Position numbers and translations under genes: made by a program
The notes under the pieces: model-generated
Told to the model about the DNA's origin: nothing
What the model saw: only the letters and a program-made list of their open reading frames with translations
Database searches by the model: none
Part shown: positions 38,434 to 46,537 of the stretch, one piece after another
How the letters are laid out: every line of letters begins with the position of its first letter
Position numbering within the stretch: position 1 is the first letter of the stretch
Assembly (NCBI RefSeq): GCF_034119425.1
Contig: NZ_JAWUEL010000017.1
Span: 1-46,614 of the forward strand
Reading direction: 5' to 3'
Length of the DNA stretch: 46,614 nt
Source of the DNA: Actinotignum schaalii_C
GTDB taxonomy: Bacteria > Actinomycetota > Actinomycetes > Actinomycetales > Actinomycetaceae

Positions 38434-41160
38434 GTGACGAAGCTGGTTATCGTGGAGTCTCCCGCCAAGGCGCGCACGATCGGCAGGTACCTGGGTGAGG
38501 ATTTCGAGGTGCTGGCGTCCGTGGGGCACATTCGAGACCTGCCTCAGCCCTCGGAATTACCCGACAACATGAAGAAGGGACCCTACGGGCGCTTCGCTGT
38601 CGATGTGGACGGTGACTTCTCGCCCTACTACGTTATTTCTGCCGGGAAGAACAAAACGGTTGCCGAGCTGAAGAAAGCTTTGAAGAACGCCGACGAACTC
38701 TTCCTGGCAACCGATGAGGACCGCGAGGGAGAAGCGATCGCCTGGCATCTCTACGAGGTGCTCAAGCCGAAAGTTCCCACCTCGCGGATGGTTTTCCACG
38801 AAATCACTCCCGAAGCGATCTCCCGTGCCCTGGAAACACCCCGCGCGCTCGATACCCAGCTGGTAGATGCCCAGGAATCGCGCCGTATCCTCGACCGGTT
38901 GGTCGGTTACGAAGTCTCGCCCCTGCTGTGGCGCAAGGTCGCCGCGGGGCTTTCCGCCGGCCGCGTCCAATCCGCCACCACTCGCCTGGTTGTGCAACGC
39001 GAACGCGAACGCATGGCTTTCGTTTCCGCATCGTACTGGGACGTGACCGCCACCTTCGGTGTGTCCGAACAATTCGAAGCAGCCCTCCATTCTCTTGATG
39101 GCGCACGGATTGCTTCCGGTAAAGATTTTGGCGACGACGGCGCACTATCCGCCAAGGCGACTAAGGACGGCGTACGGGCTCTCAACGCTGAGCTGGCTGG
39201 TCAGCTGGCAGAAACCCTCGAAGGCGCGAGGGGCACGGTACGCAGCCGGGACGAAAAGCCGTATCGCCGTCGTCCTGCCGCACCTTTCACTACCTCAACC
39301 TTGCAGCAGGAAGCCGGGCGTAAACTGCGTCTCTCTTCGCGTCAAACGATGCGGATAGCCCAGTCGCTGTACGAATCGGGCTATATCACCTACATGCGTA
39401 CCGATTCCACGAACCTGTCCGCGCAGGCAATTAGCGCGGCCCGTAGCCAGATCAAGGAATTGTACGGGCAGGCTAGCTTGCCGGAAAAGCCACGGTTCTA
39501 TGGTAAGAAGGCGAAGGGCGCGCAGGAAGCGCACGAAGCTATCCGCCCGGCCGGTGATCATTTCCGCACTCCGCAGATGGTGGCCGGTGAACTCTCGGGT
39601 GCCGATTTCCGACTTTATGAACTTATTTGGAAACGTACCGTTGCATCCCAGATGGAAGACGCACGTGGGCAGACGGTTTCTCTAAAAATTGATGTGCCGG
39701 TTGGTGGTGCGGCCGGAGCACAAACCGCCACCTTCTCCGCATCCGGAACGGTGATTACTTTCCCCGGGTTCCTAGCCGCATACGAAGAAGGCCGGGATGC
39801 CAATCGTTACGAAGCCACGGATGCCGCCCGGCTCCCGGATGTGAAAGAAGGGGAGGAACTGCCGGTGAGTGCCCCGCAAGCCACCGGCCACGAAACTCTC
39901 CCTCCGCCGCGGTATACCGAAGCGTCGCTGGTGAAGAAGATGGAAGAACTGGGTATCGGGCGCCCCTCAACCTACGCTTCCACGATTTCCACTATTACTG
40001 ATCGTGGGTATGTGGAGCACCGCGGTCAGGCGCTTGTTCCTACCTGGACCGCTTTCTCCGTGGTGCGCCTCCTGGAAGAAAATCTCCCTGACCTGGTTGA
40101 TTATGATTTCACTGCGCAAATGGAAACCGATCTCGACCGAATTGCAGAGGGTAGCGGGGATCGGGTGACCTACCTGTCGAAATTCTGGCGGGGAGATGGC
40201 GATAAACCGGGCCTGGAAGGGCGGGTTGAATCCCTTGGCGATATTGATGCGCGAGCCATTAACTCCACTCCAATCGGGGAGGGGATCACCCTGCGCAACG
40301 GAAAATACGGGCCCTATCTGGAAGTGGAAGGTTCCGATAAGCGCGCCTCAGTGCCGGCAGGCATGGCCCCCGATGAAATGACGGTTGAGGCCGCCCATGA
40401 CATCCTGGAGAAGGCATCCTCCGATGGACGTGAACTGGGCGAGGACCCTGAAACCGGGCGGCGCGTCGTCGTAAAATCTGGACGTTTCGGGCCGTACGTG
40501 ACTGAAATTATTCGCGAAGGTGAAGTTGCGCTCACGCCCACCGGGAAAATCTCCAAAAAGGCACCGAAGCCGCGCACGGCCTCGTTGCTGAAATCCATGC
40601 AGCCGGAAACTGTCACGCTGGAAGAGGCCCTGCGTTTGTTGCACCTGCCGCGCGTGATCGGGCAGGGCGAGGACGGTGTGGATATCACCGCGACGAACGG
40701 GCGATACGGACCGTATATTACCCACGGGAAAGACACTCGCTCGTTGGAAACCGAGGAGCAGATTTTCACCATCACCCTGGAAGAAGCGCAGGCGTTGTTG
40801 GCCCAGCCCAAGCGGCGCCGCGGGCAGGCAGCCGCTAAGCCCCCGCTCAAGGAGCTGGGGACCGATCCGGTGACCGAAGCTCCGGTGGTGCTCAAGGAGG
40901 GCCGTTTCGGTCCGTACGTGACCGACGGGAAAACGAATGCGTCCCTGCGCAAGGGCGATACCGTGGAGGATATTACCCCCGAGCGCGCTTACGAGCTGCT
41001 TGCGGATCGGCGCGCGAAGGGACCGGTAAAACGGCGTACGGCGGCGAAGAAGAACACGGCTAAGGCTCCCGCCGCGAAGAAAACGACGGCGAAAAAGAGC
41101 ACGGCGAAAAAGTCTAGCTCGAAAAAATCCGTTACCGGATCGACCACCGAGAAGGCATAA
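38434..41160 (+). CDS. topA: DNA topoisomerase I
   Basis: A 908-residue type IA topoisomerase that relaxes negative supercoils. The Toprim domain begins at once: LVIVESPAKARTIGRYLG, then LATDEDREGEAIAWHLYE. The nucleophile is Tyr320 in SGYITYMRTDST, and ARSQIKELYG and QEAHEAIRPA continue the type IA core. The C-terminus has three TopA repeats without Cys (RNGKYGPYLEVEG, SGRFGPYVTEI, NGRYGPYITHG, EGRFGPYVTDG) and ends in a Lys/Ala/Ser tail (KKTTAKKSTAKKSSSKK) for DNA binding, as in actinobacteria. GTG 38434 is chosen; GTG 38419 is an alternative. tmk follows immediately, starting at the base after the stop. Confidence 0.95.
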   Translation: MTKLVIVESPAKARTIGRYLGEDFEVLASVGHIRDLPQPSELPDNMKKGPYGRFAVDVDGDFSPYYVISAGKNKTVAELKKALKNADELFLATDEDREGEAIAWHLYEVLKPKVPTSRMVFHEITPEAISRALETPRALDTQLVDAQESRRILDRLVGYEVSPLLWRKVAAGLSAGRVQSATTRLVVQRERERMAFVSASYWDVTATFGVSEQFEAALHSLDGARIASGKDFGDDGALSAKATKDGVRALNAELAGQLAETLEGARGTVRSRDEKPYRRRPAAPFTTSTLQQEAGRKLRLSSRQTMRIAQSLYESGYITYMRTDSTNLSAQAISAARSQIKELYGQASLPEKPRFYGKKAKGAQEAHEAIRPAGDHFRTPQMVAGELSGADFRLYELIWKRTVASQMEDARGQTVSLKIDVPVGGAAGAQTATFSASGTVITFPGFLAAYEEGRDANRYEATDAARLPDVKEGEELPVSAPQATGHETLPPPRYTEASLVKKMEELGIGRPSTYASTISTITDRGYVEHRGQALVPTWTAFSVVRLLEENLPDLVDYDFTAQMETDLDRIAEGSGDRVTYLSKFWRGDGDKPGLEGRVESLGDIDARAINSTPIGEGITLRNGKYGPYLEVEGSDKRASVPAGMAPDEMTVEAAHDILEKASSDGRELGEDPETGRRVVVKSGRFGPYVTEIIREGEVALTPTGKISKKAPKPRTASLLKSMQPETVTLEEALRLLHLPRVIGQGEDGVDITATNGRYGPYITHGKDTRSLETEEQIFTITLEEAQALLAQPKRRRGQAAAKPPLKELGTDPVTEAPVVLKEGRFGPYVTDGKTNASLRKGDTVEDITPERAYELLADRRAKGPVKRRTAAKKNTAKAPAAKKTTAKKSTAKKSSSKKSVTGSTTEKA

Positions 41161-41826
41161 ATGCGCGGGGCATTCATTACCTTTGAAGGCGGGGATGGAG
41201 CTGGGAAAACAACCCAGTTGCAGCTGCTTGCCGCGGAGCTTTCCAAGCGGGGATATACCGTTGTGCAAACCCGGGAGCCCGGGGGAACCATGCTCGGCAC
41301 CCAGATTCGGGAGCTACTCCTGCACGGGGGTGCCGTCAGCCCGCGAGCCGAAGCCCTTCTGTACGCCGCGGACCGTGCCCAGCATGTCGCTTCCGTTATT
41401 CGCCCGGGTCTGGAGGCCGGGGCGGTCGTGCTTTCGGATCGCTATATTGATTCGTCCCTGGCATACCAGGGTGGGGCGCGTGATCTGGGCGGGGGAATCC
41501 GGGCGATATCCGAGTGGGCTACCGAAGAACTCTGGCCGGATCTCACCGTGCTCCTCGACATCCCGGAAAACGAAGGCTTAGCGCGCGCGGACGATGGCCA
41601 GTATGACCGGATCGAGTCGGAAGGCCGGGAGTTCCACCGGGCGGTGCGCGAGAATTTCCTCGCGCTCGCGGCGGATAATCCGCAGCGCTACCTGGTGCTC
41701 AACGCGCGTGATACCGTTGCTGATCTTGCCGCGCAGATTATTGCGCGGGTGGAAAGTTTGCTGGCGGGTCTCGAAGAGCTGGCGGATCGCGGTGCGCCTC
41801 AGCTAACCGCGGGAGAAACCTCATGA
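41161..41826 (+). CDS. tmk: Thymidylate kinase (dTMP kinase)
   Basis: A 221-residue cytoplasmic enzyme that phosphorylates dTMP to dTDP with ATP. The P-loop is FEGGDGAGKTT (residues 8-18), the DRX motif appears as LSDRYIDSSLAYQG, and TREPGG is the conserved dTMP-contact motif. The LID region is short, consistent with the family. ATG 41161 adjoins the topA stop directly, and its own stop (TGA) overlaps the next start in ATGA at 41823-41826, so topA, tmk and holB form one operon of DNA metabolism. The C-terminal ~15 residues (LADRGAPQLTAGETS) are an extension without clear family similarity. Confidence 0.95.
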   Translation: MRGAFITFEGGDGAGKTTQLQLLAAELSKRGYTVVQTREPGGTMLGTQIRELLLHGGAVSPRAEALLYAADRAQHVASVIRPGLEAGAVVLSDRYIDSSLAYQGGARDLGGGIRAISEWATEELWPDLTVLLDIPENEGLARADDGQYDRIESEGREFHRAVRENFLALAADNPQRYLVLNARDTVADLAAQIIARVESLLAGLEELADRGAPQLTAGETS

Positions 41827-43202
41827 GTGTTTTCGATGCGCTTATTGGCCAGCGGCCGGTTGCCGAGCTCTTGCAGCGAGCGGCCTGGGCCTCGCGGATC
41901 GATGACCCGGAGCTGCGCGGTCCGGCCGTTGCCGCGGCTGCTGCGCGCGCCGCTACCGATGCGGTGGCCGCGTCGGATACGGATACGGCTGCGGATTTAA
42001 ATACGGCACTGGATGTTAGTACGACGACGGATATTAGCAGCGCGGCAATGGCTCAAGCATGGCTGGTTACCGGGCCGCCCGGATCGGGTCGGTCAGTGGC
42101 CGCGCTGGCCTTCGCGGCTGCCGTGCAATGCACCGGCCCAGTGCCCGGCTGCGGGCACTGCCATGCCTGCACCACCACGCTGGGCGGCACCCATCCCGAT
42201 GTAATCCGGATGGATCCGCGCTCGGTGACAATTTCGGTGGAAGAAACCCGGTTGCTGGTGGCATCTTCCTATACGTTCCCCTCGGTGGGCCGGCGGCGCA
42301 TCATCATTATTGAAGACGCGGACCGCATGCTGGAACGCACCACGAATGTGCTTCTCAAAGCAATTGAGGAGCCTCCGCGCGATACCGTGTGGATTCTGAT
42401 TACTGCCTCGCCCGAGGATATGCTCCCCACCATTCGTTCCCGGTGCCGCCACGTGGCCCTCCAGGTTCCGAGCGTAGAGGCGGTTGCCCAGCTCCTGGCC
42501 CGGGAATTTGAGGTGGATGAGCGCACAGCTCGCGCAACCGCGCGTATTGCTCAATGCCATATTGGGCGGGCTCGCGCACTACTTCGTGATCCGCAGGTTG
42601 CGGCAGAGCGCGCGGCTTTACTGCGGGAAACTCTCGATTTGGGTGGAACATCAGATGCGGTGGTCGCTGCCCAACATCTCCTTGATCGCTACCCGGCGAG
42701 CGCGGGTGCGGCGTCGAAAAATATTGCTTCGAAATCCGCGCACTCTGGCACCGCCTCGAAAAAGGGCGCGAAGGCGGCGGCTGATACCGAAACCGATACC
42801 GAGCTCGCGGAATTCCGAGCGAGCATCGGCCTGGGGGAGCGGGAGAGCGGTTCGGCCTCGCAGCGCGCTCAGATCCGCGCTTTTGAGGAACAGCGAAAAA
42901 AGCGGGCGGTGCGGGAGGACCGTGACTATCTGGACCGGGCCATGCTCGATGTTCTGGCTCTCTATCGTGATGTGCTAGCGGTGCAGGTTGATGCCGGCGT
43001 CGAACTCATTAATGCCGATTTTGAAACACAGATCATCGCGGCTGCGGCTGCCTCCACCCCGGAACTCTCGGTGGCGCGCATGGATGCGGTGGCGCGGGCG
43101 CGGCGGCGTCTGGCCGCGAATGTTGCCCCGCAGCTCGCCCTCGAAGCGATGTTTATCGAGCTCGCTTTGCCGTCGCTAGCGCAACCATCTCAAGCAAACT
43201 AA
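41823..43202 (+). CDS. holB: DNA polymerase III delta' subunit
   Basis: A 459-residue clamp-loader subunit, longer than E. coli delta' (334). The AAA+ core starts with GQRPVAELL and has Walker A GPPGSGRSVAAL (Arg for Lys, normal for delta'), a zinc ligand set CTGPVPGCGHCHAC, HPDVIRMDPRS, IIIIEDADRM (Walker B), ERTTNVLLKAIEEPP and TIRSRCRHV. Two Ala/Thr/Asp-rich inserts are unusual: about residues 30-75 ahead of Walker A and about 298-325. The C-terminal domain is helical. ATG 41823 overlaps the tmk stop by 4 bp. The protein feeds the DNA polymerase III clamp loader. A strong hairpin follows. Confidence 0.92.
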   Translation: MSVFDALIGQRPVAELLQRAAWASRIDDPELRGPAVAAAAARAATDAVAASDTDTAADLNTALDVSTTTDISSAAMAQAWLVTGPPGSGRSVAALAFAAAVQCTGPVPGCGHCHACTTTLGGTHPDVIRMDPRSVTISVEETRLLVASSYTFPSVGRRRIIIIEDADRMLERTTNVLLKAIEEPPRDTVWILITASPEDMLPTIRSRCRHVALQVPSVEAVAQLLAREFEVDERTARATARIAQCHIGRARALLRDPQVAAERAALLRETLDLGGTSDAVVAAQHLLDRYPASAGAASKNIASKSAHSGTASKKGAKAAADTETDTELAEFRASIGLGERESGSASQRAQIRAFEEQRKKRAVREDRDYLDRAMLDVLALYRDVLAVQVDAGVELINADFETQIIAAAAASTPELSVARMDAVARARRRLAANVAPQLALEAMFIELALPSLAQPSQAN

Positions 43203-43260
43203 CGGGCCGGTAGAAACCTTCCCTCGTCTTCCCCCGAGGAATAGCTTCTGTACCGGCCCG
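43203..43260. terminator. Inverted repeat between holB and the second dehydrogenase gene
   Basis: CGGGCCGGTA (43203-43212) pairs perfectly with TACCGGCCCG (43251-43260), extended by AGAA/TTCT with a bulge; an inner CCTCG/CGAGG pair forms a second stem. There is no T-run on the plus strand. The position between convergent genes supports a two-way terminator. Confidence 0.6.
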
Positions 43261-43291
43261 CCAGCTTGACGTTACCGCTTACTTCAGTGGG

Positions 43292-44365
43292 TTACTTCAT
43301 CGAGACGAGGATTTTTACTTCACCCGGATTACCCCGCAGGCGCTTGTACCCATCCTCGACAATGCGATCCGCGGTGATCTTCGAGGTGATGAGCGGCTCC
43401 AGGTTGACCTTGCCTTCCTGCACCAGCTTGATGGCCGGTTCGTGATCATTGCAGTAGCCAATGCACGCGCTGATGGAGCGTTCGGGCATCATAATGGCAC
43501 CCATGAGATCCAGCTCGAAGGGATGAGCGTGCAGAGCTACCACTTCGAGGTGCCCGCCGGTGGTGAGCACGCTGAGAAGCTGATCGGCCACCGCGGCAAT
43601 ACCGGCGCAATCGAAAGCGAAGTCCGCGAGCACGCCGTCGGTAAATTCCTTCACCTTCTCCAGCAGATCCTCTTCCGCAGGGTTGACGATAAGATCGGCA
43701 ACCCCCACTTCCTCGAGCTTCGCGCGGCGAATTTCGGACGGTTCGGAAACAATGGTTTTCACGCCGTAGGCCTTGAGAACCGAGGCGGTGAGCAGCCCGA
43801 TAGGACCGGCTCCGCCCACTACGGCGACCTTGCCTTCAGCCTTCCCGAAAGCAGCGCCAGCATGCACGACAGCGTGATGACCAACGGAGAGCGGCTCGAT
43901 AAGAGCGGCCTGATCGAGCGGAATATCTCCAACGTTATGAACCCAACGTTCTTCCACCACGATCTTCTCAGCCAGGCCACCCCCGCGTCCGGAAATTCCA
44001 ATGAATCCCATCTTTTCGCAGAGGTTGTACATGCCCTTCTTACAGGCCGGGCATTCCCCGCATACCATAAACGGTTCCACTGCGACGCGATCCCCGACCT
44101 TCACCTTGGTCACGCCTTCGCCAACTTCATCCACAACTCCGGAGAACTCGTGACCGAAAACCACCGGGAGAGTTTCTCCGGAAATGGGGTGCGGTTCATC
44201 AGCCGAGGGAGCCGGTGGCATGACCCCATCAAAATACAGGTGCAGATCAGAGCCGCAAATACCGTTATATGCCAAGGAAATCTTCACGGTTCCCGGCTGG
44301 AGTTCAGGTTCAGGAATATCCTCAAGCCGGACATCTTCCTTGCCGTAGTAGCGAATAGCCTTCAT
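43292..44365 (-). CDS. Zinc-type alcohol dehydrogenase, 2,3-butanediol dehydrogenase-like (with structural zinc)
   Basis: A 357-residue medium-chain dehydrogenase, paralogue of the gene at 5674-6753. Catalytic zinc Cys37 in GICGSDLHLY and His in VFGHEFSG are present. The structural zinc lobe is intact, with four Cys in CGECPACKKGMYNLC. Other landmarks: GFIGISGRGGGLAEK, VVGGAGPIGLL for NAD and ALIEPLSVG. It probably interconverts acetoin and 2,3-butanediol, though other polyols are possible. The start (44363-44365) follows AGGAGGAAG on its strand; the longer frame to 44482 is unsupported. Upstream lies a 302-bp region with short palindromes, suitable for control by carbon source or redox state. 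Confidence 0.87.
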   Translation of the reverse strand: MKAIRYYGKEDVRLEDIPEPELQPGTVKISLAYNGICGSDLHLYFDGVMPPAPSADEPHPISGETLPVVFGHEFSGVVDEVGEGVTKVKVGDRVAVEPFMVCGECPACKKGMYNLCEKMGFIGISGRGGGLAEKIVVEERWVHNVGDIPLDQAALIEPLSVGHHAVVHAGAAFGKAEGKVAVVGGAGPIGLLTASVLKAYGVKTIVSEPSEIRRAKLEEVGVADLIVNPAEEDLLEKVKEFTDGVLADFAFDCAGIAAVADQLLSVLTTGGHLEVVALHAHPFELDLMGAIMMPERSISACIGYCNDHEPAIKLVQEGKVNLEPLITSKITADRIVEDGYKRLRGNPGEVKILVSMK

Positions 44366-44667
44366 TCTTCCTCCTATGTTTGGGCACGCTTGCACAGCGC
44401 GCACGCGATATCCATCTACCTGCCGGGACGTTCCGGCGCACCCTCTGCATCCGCGGCCTTTCACGGCGGCGCCAGTGGACACCGTTCAGTGGCGTTGAAA
44501 ATAAACGACCGCGATACATCCGAAGATGTGTAGTGAGTATCACATTTAGTGTGTCAGAGTATGTGCACCCGCGCAATGCCTCAGACGCGAAAATTTAGTA
44601 ATTGCACGGCTAGCGAAATTACCGCGGCCTCCTGCCTATTATCAGCTTGCTCCCGTACGCTAGACAC
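44366..44667. other. 302-bp divergent promoter region with overlapping short palindromes
   Basis: No gene is seen. GTGA-gta-TCAC (44533-44543) and CACA-tttag-TGTG (44541-44553) share bases, forming a compact double dyad about 170 bp upstream of the dehydrogenase start. It lies nearer the lipoprotein gene's start (about 120 bp). The sequences resemble half-sites of Crp/GlxR-type boxes but do not have the standard 6-bp spacing. Confidence 0.45.
44656..44661 (+). promoter_or_regulatory. -10 hexamer for the peptidase lipoprotein gene
   Basis: TACGCT ends exactly 6 nt before GTG 44668 and no ribosome binding site is present, so the mRNA is probably leaderless. Confidence 0.55.
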
Positions 44668-46185
44668 GTGAAAAGAACTCTTGCTGCTCTCGGCGCCGTG
44701 CTGCTTTTAGTCTCCGGGTGTGCCAATAATGCCCTGGTGCGTGGCGGCACCCCCGATACTTCTACCGGCGCGCTACCGGAGTACCCGGCGCAGCTCGCCC
44801 GGTTCTATGAGCAGCGGGTGGAATGGACCTCCTGCGGCAAAGATCAATGCGCTCGCGTTCAGGTTCCCATGAATTATGAGGACCCGGAGGGTGCGACCAT
44901 CGAATTATCGATGCGGAAACAAGAGGCGAGTGGTAGCGCCGTCGGCTCGATTTTTATTAATCCTGGTGGCCCGGGGGGTTCGGGGCTTGATTTGCTGCCC
45001 ACGGCTTCGATTTCTCTGGGCAAGGATGTTGTCGAAAAATACAATGTCATCGGTTTCGACCCGCGCGGTGTGGGTGAATCGACCCCGATTACCTGTTTCA
45101 CGGATGCGGAATTGCAGCAGCTTGTGGATACTACCTATCCGGATTCCGATCCGGAAGCGGATGCCAAGCAAGCCGCGGATGCGCAGCGGGTGGCGCAGCG
45201 CTGCAAGGAGAAAAACGGCGAATACCTCAAGTATGTTGATACCCGTTCGGCGGCGCAGGATTTGGATGTGTTGCGCCACCTGGTGGGGGATCGTTCGCTC
45301 AACTACCTGGGCTATTCTTACGGCACTTTCCTCGGGGCGCAGTATGCGGATCTCTTCCCTGCTCAGGTGGGCCGCATGGTGCTCGACGGCGCCGTCGATA
45401 CCACCCTGGGAACGGCTCGCCTCGCCACCGATCAAACGCGTGGTTTCGAAGAATCCGCGCGTCGTTTCGTGGAATGGTGCCAGCAGGAGCAGGGTTCGCG
45501 CTGCCCGCTAAAGGGAAGTGTGGATGAGGGTATCGCGCGCATGCGCGCCATTATTGACGCCGCAACCGCCACCCCCATTCCCACCGGGAACCCGAATATG
45601 CCGCTCACGGGAGCCCAGGCGCTATCGGCATTTACCATTCCGTTCTACAGCAAGATGCTCTGGCCGGTGCTGATGGAGGGGATTTCCGAGGTTGATAAGC
45701 AGAACAAGGGGACGGTTCTCCAGCTTATCGCTCTAACGGGGCAGAGCCGCGATCCGAGCGATGGGCATTTCCTGGATAATTCCACGGAGGCGAATTTGGC
45801 TATTAATTGCGCGGATTATCGGCCCGCCACGGATGCGGAACTAGAGGAAGCCGCGCGGGCCACCAAGGACGGCCCGCTGCTGGGGGATGCTTACGCGGGT
45901 TCGGATCTATGCCAGGTGTGGCCCGCCCAGGCGAAGGAAAATCCGGGGCCTTTCCGCGCCGCCGGTGCGGCGCCCATCGTCGTGATTGGCACCAAGTATG
46001 ATCCGGCTACCCCGCAGGCTTGGGCCAAGTCCCTAGCCGAGGATTTGGAATCCGGCGTGCTGGTGACCTGGGAAGGCGATGGGCATACTGCTTTCGGGAC
46101 CGCGGGCCGGTGCATCGACGATCCGATTCGCCAGTTTTACCTGACCGGAGCCGTCCCTGAAAATCTGAATTGCCCGGCACGCTAG
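44668..46185 (+). CDS. Alpha/beta-hydrolase lipoprotein, tripeptidyl-aminopeptidase-like (peptidase S33 type)
   Basis: A 505-residue exported lipoprotein. The signal is MKRTLAALGAVLLLVSGC with lipidated Cys18, and the mature start CANNALV is the same as in the lipoprotein at 17011-17946. The catalytic domain shows INPGGPGGSG (oxyanion region), VIGFDPRGVGES, the nucleophile elbow GYSYG with Ser217, then a cap region, and the C-terminal ABhydrolase_4-like part VVIGTKYDPATP (Asp) and GDGHTAFG (His). This matches TAP/SlpD-type enzymes of actinobacteria, including mycobacterial Hip1. It probably removes N-terminal peptides outside the cell. GTG 44668 is chosen because of the lipoprotein signal and TACGCT at 44656-44661. 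Confidence 0.88.
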   Translation: MKRTLAALGAVLLLVSGCANNALVRGGTPDTSTGALPEYPAQLARFYEQRVEWTSCGKDQCARVQVPMNYEDPEGATIELSMRKQEASGSAVGSIFINPGGPGGSGLDLLPTASISLGKDVVEKYNVIGFDPRGVGESTPITCFTDAELQQLVDTTYPDSDPEADAKQAADAQRVAQRCKEKNGEYLKYVDTRSAAQDLDVLRHLVGDRSLNYLGYSYGTFLGAQYADLFPAQVGRMVLDGAVDTTLGTARLATDQTRGFEESARRFVEWCQQEQGSRCPLKGSVDEGIARMRAIIDAATATPIPTGNPNMPLTGAQALSAFTIPFYSKMLWPVLMEGISEVDKQNKGTVLQLIALTGQSRDPSDGHFLDNSTEANLAINCADYRPATDAELEEAARATKDGPLLGDAYAGSDLCQVWPAQAKENPGPFRAAGAAPIVVIGTKYDPATPQAWAKSLAEDLESGVLVTWEGDGHTAFGTAGRCIDDPIRQFYLTGAVPENLNCPAR

Positions 46186-46191
46186 TGCAGT

Positions 46192-46217
46192 GAGCGGCCG
46201 TAGCGAGCGGCCGTGGC
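46192..46217 (+). repeat. Tandem 13-bp repeat after the peptidase gene
   Basis: GAGCGGCCGTAGC (46192-46204) and GAGCGGCCGTGGC (46205-46217), one mismatch. Each contains the CGGCCG palindrome. Confidence 0.85.
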
Positions 46218-46326
46218 GTCGGCTTCATATCGGCCTATCGTCCCAGGTCATCGTGGAATTACTGCAAATTTCACGATGTTACGGTCCCGTAGTGAAGTTG
46301 TGCACATAAATAGGGAACGCAATTCT

Positions 46327-46355
46327 TTGCTCCCTTAGCGCCGGGGCGTTATGCT
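46327..46355 (+). promoter_or_regulatory. Promoter candidate for a small RNA
   Basis: TTGCTC (46327-46332), a 17-nt spacer, and TATGCT (46350-46355). Four of six positions match the sigma-70 consensus in each hexamer. Predicted start near 46362, with no gene following within the window but a terminator at 46481-46537. Confidence 0.5.
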
Positions 46356-46361
46356 TGTATG

Positions 46362-46537
46362 TGCTGATGTGGCCATTCTTGAATGGGCTTTCAAGCAGGG
46401 CTGATCGTCAAAAAGCTTTATAGACCTGAGCCGCCGGTTGTGGTGGTCGGTGTGCTCATCTGGGGATGTTGTAATCCCCATGTTGCTCCCCGAGGCGAGT
46501 TCATGTGACTCTCGCCCCGGGGAGCAACACTTTTCTT
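46362..46537 (+). ncRNA. Candidate ~175-nt small non-coding RNA
   Basis: Between the promoter candidate and a strong terminator lies sequence with no open frame of note but with several stems: CTTGAA (46378-46383)/TTCAAG (46390-46395), TGGGGAT (46461-46467)/ATCCCCA (46474-46480), then the terminator hairpin. I do not recognise a known family; it is not obviously 6C RNA, 6S, or RNase P. Ends are estimates from the signals. Confidence 0.45.
46481..46537 (+). terminator. Strong Rho-independent terminator
   Basis: TGTTGCTCCCCG (46481-46492) pairs with CGGGGAGCAACA (46518-46529); GGCGAG (46494-46499) pairs with CTCGCC (46511-46516), one A/C mismatch between, 11-nt loop. Followed by CTTTTCTT. It is the strongest terminator in the window and has no protein gene for 295 bp upstream. 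Confidence 0.88.

Noticed and set aside
43442..44533. Plus-strand open frame (363 codons) antisense to the second dehydrogenase
   Set aside because: It lies entirely over a convincing zinc dehydrogenase and shows only shadow composition (Glu/His/Asn/Gly-rich), with no recognisable domain.
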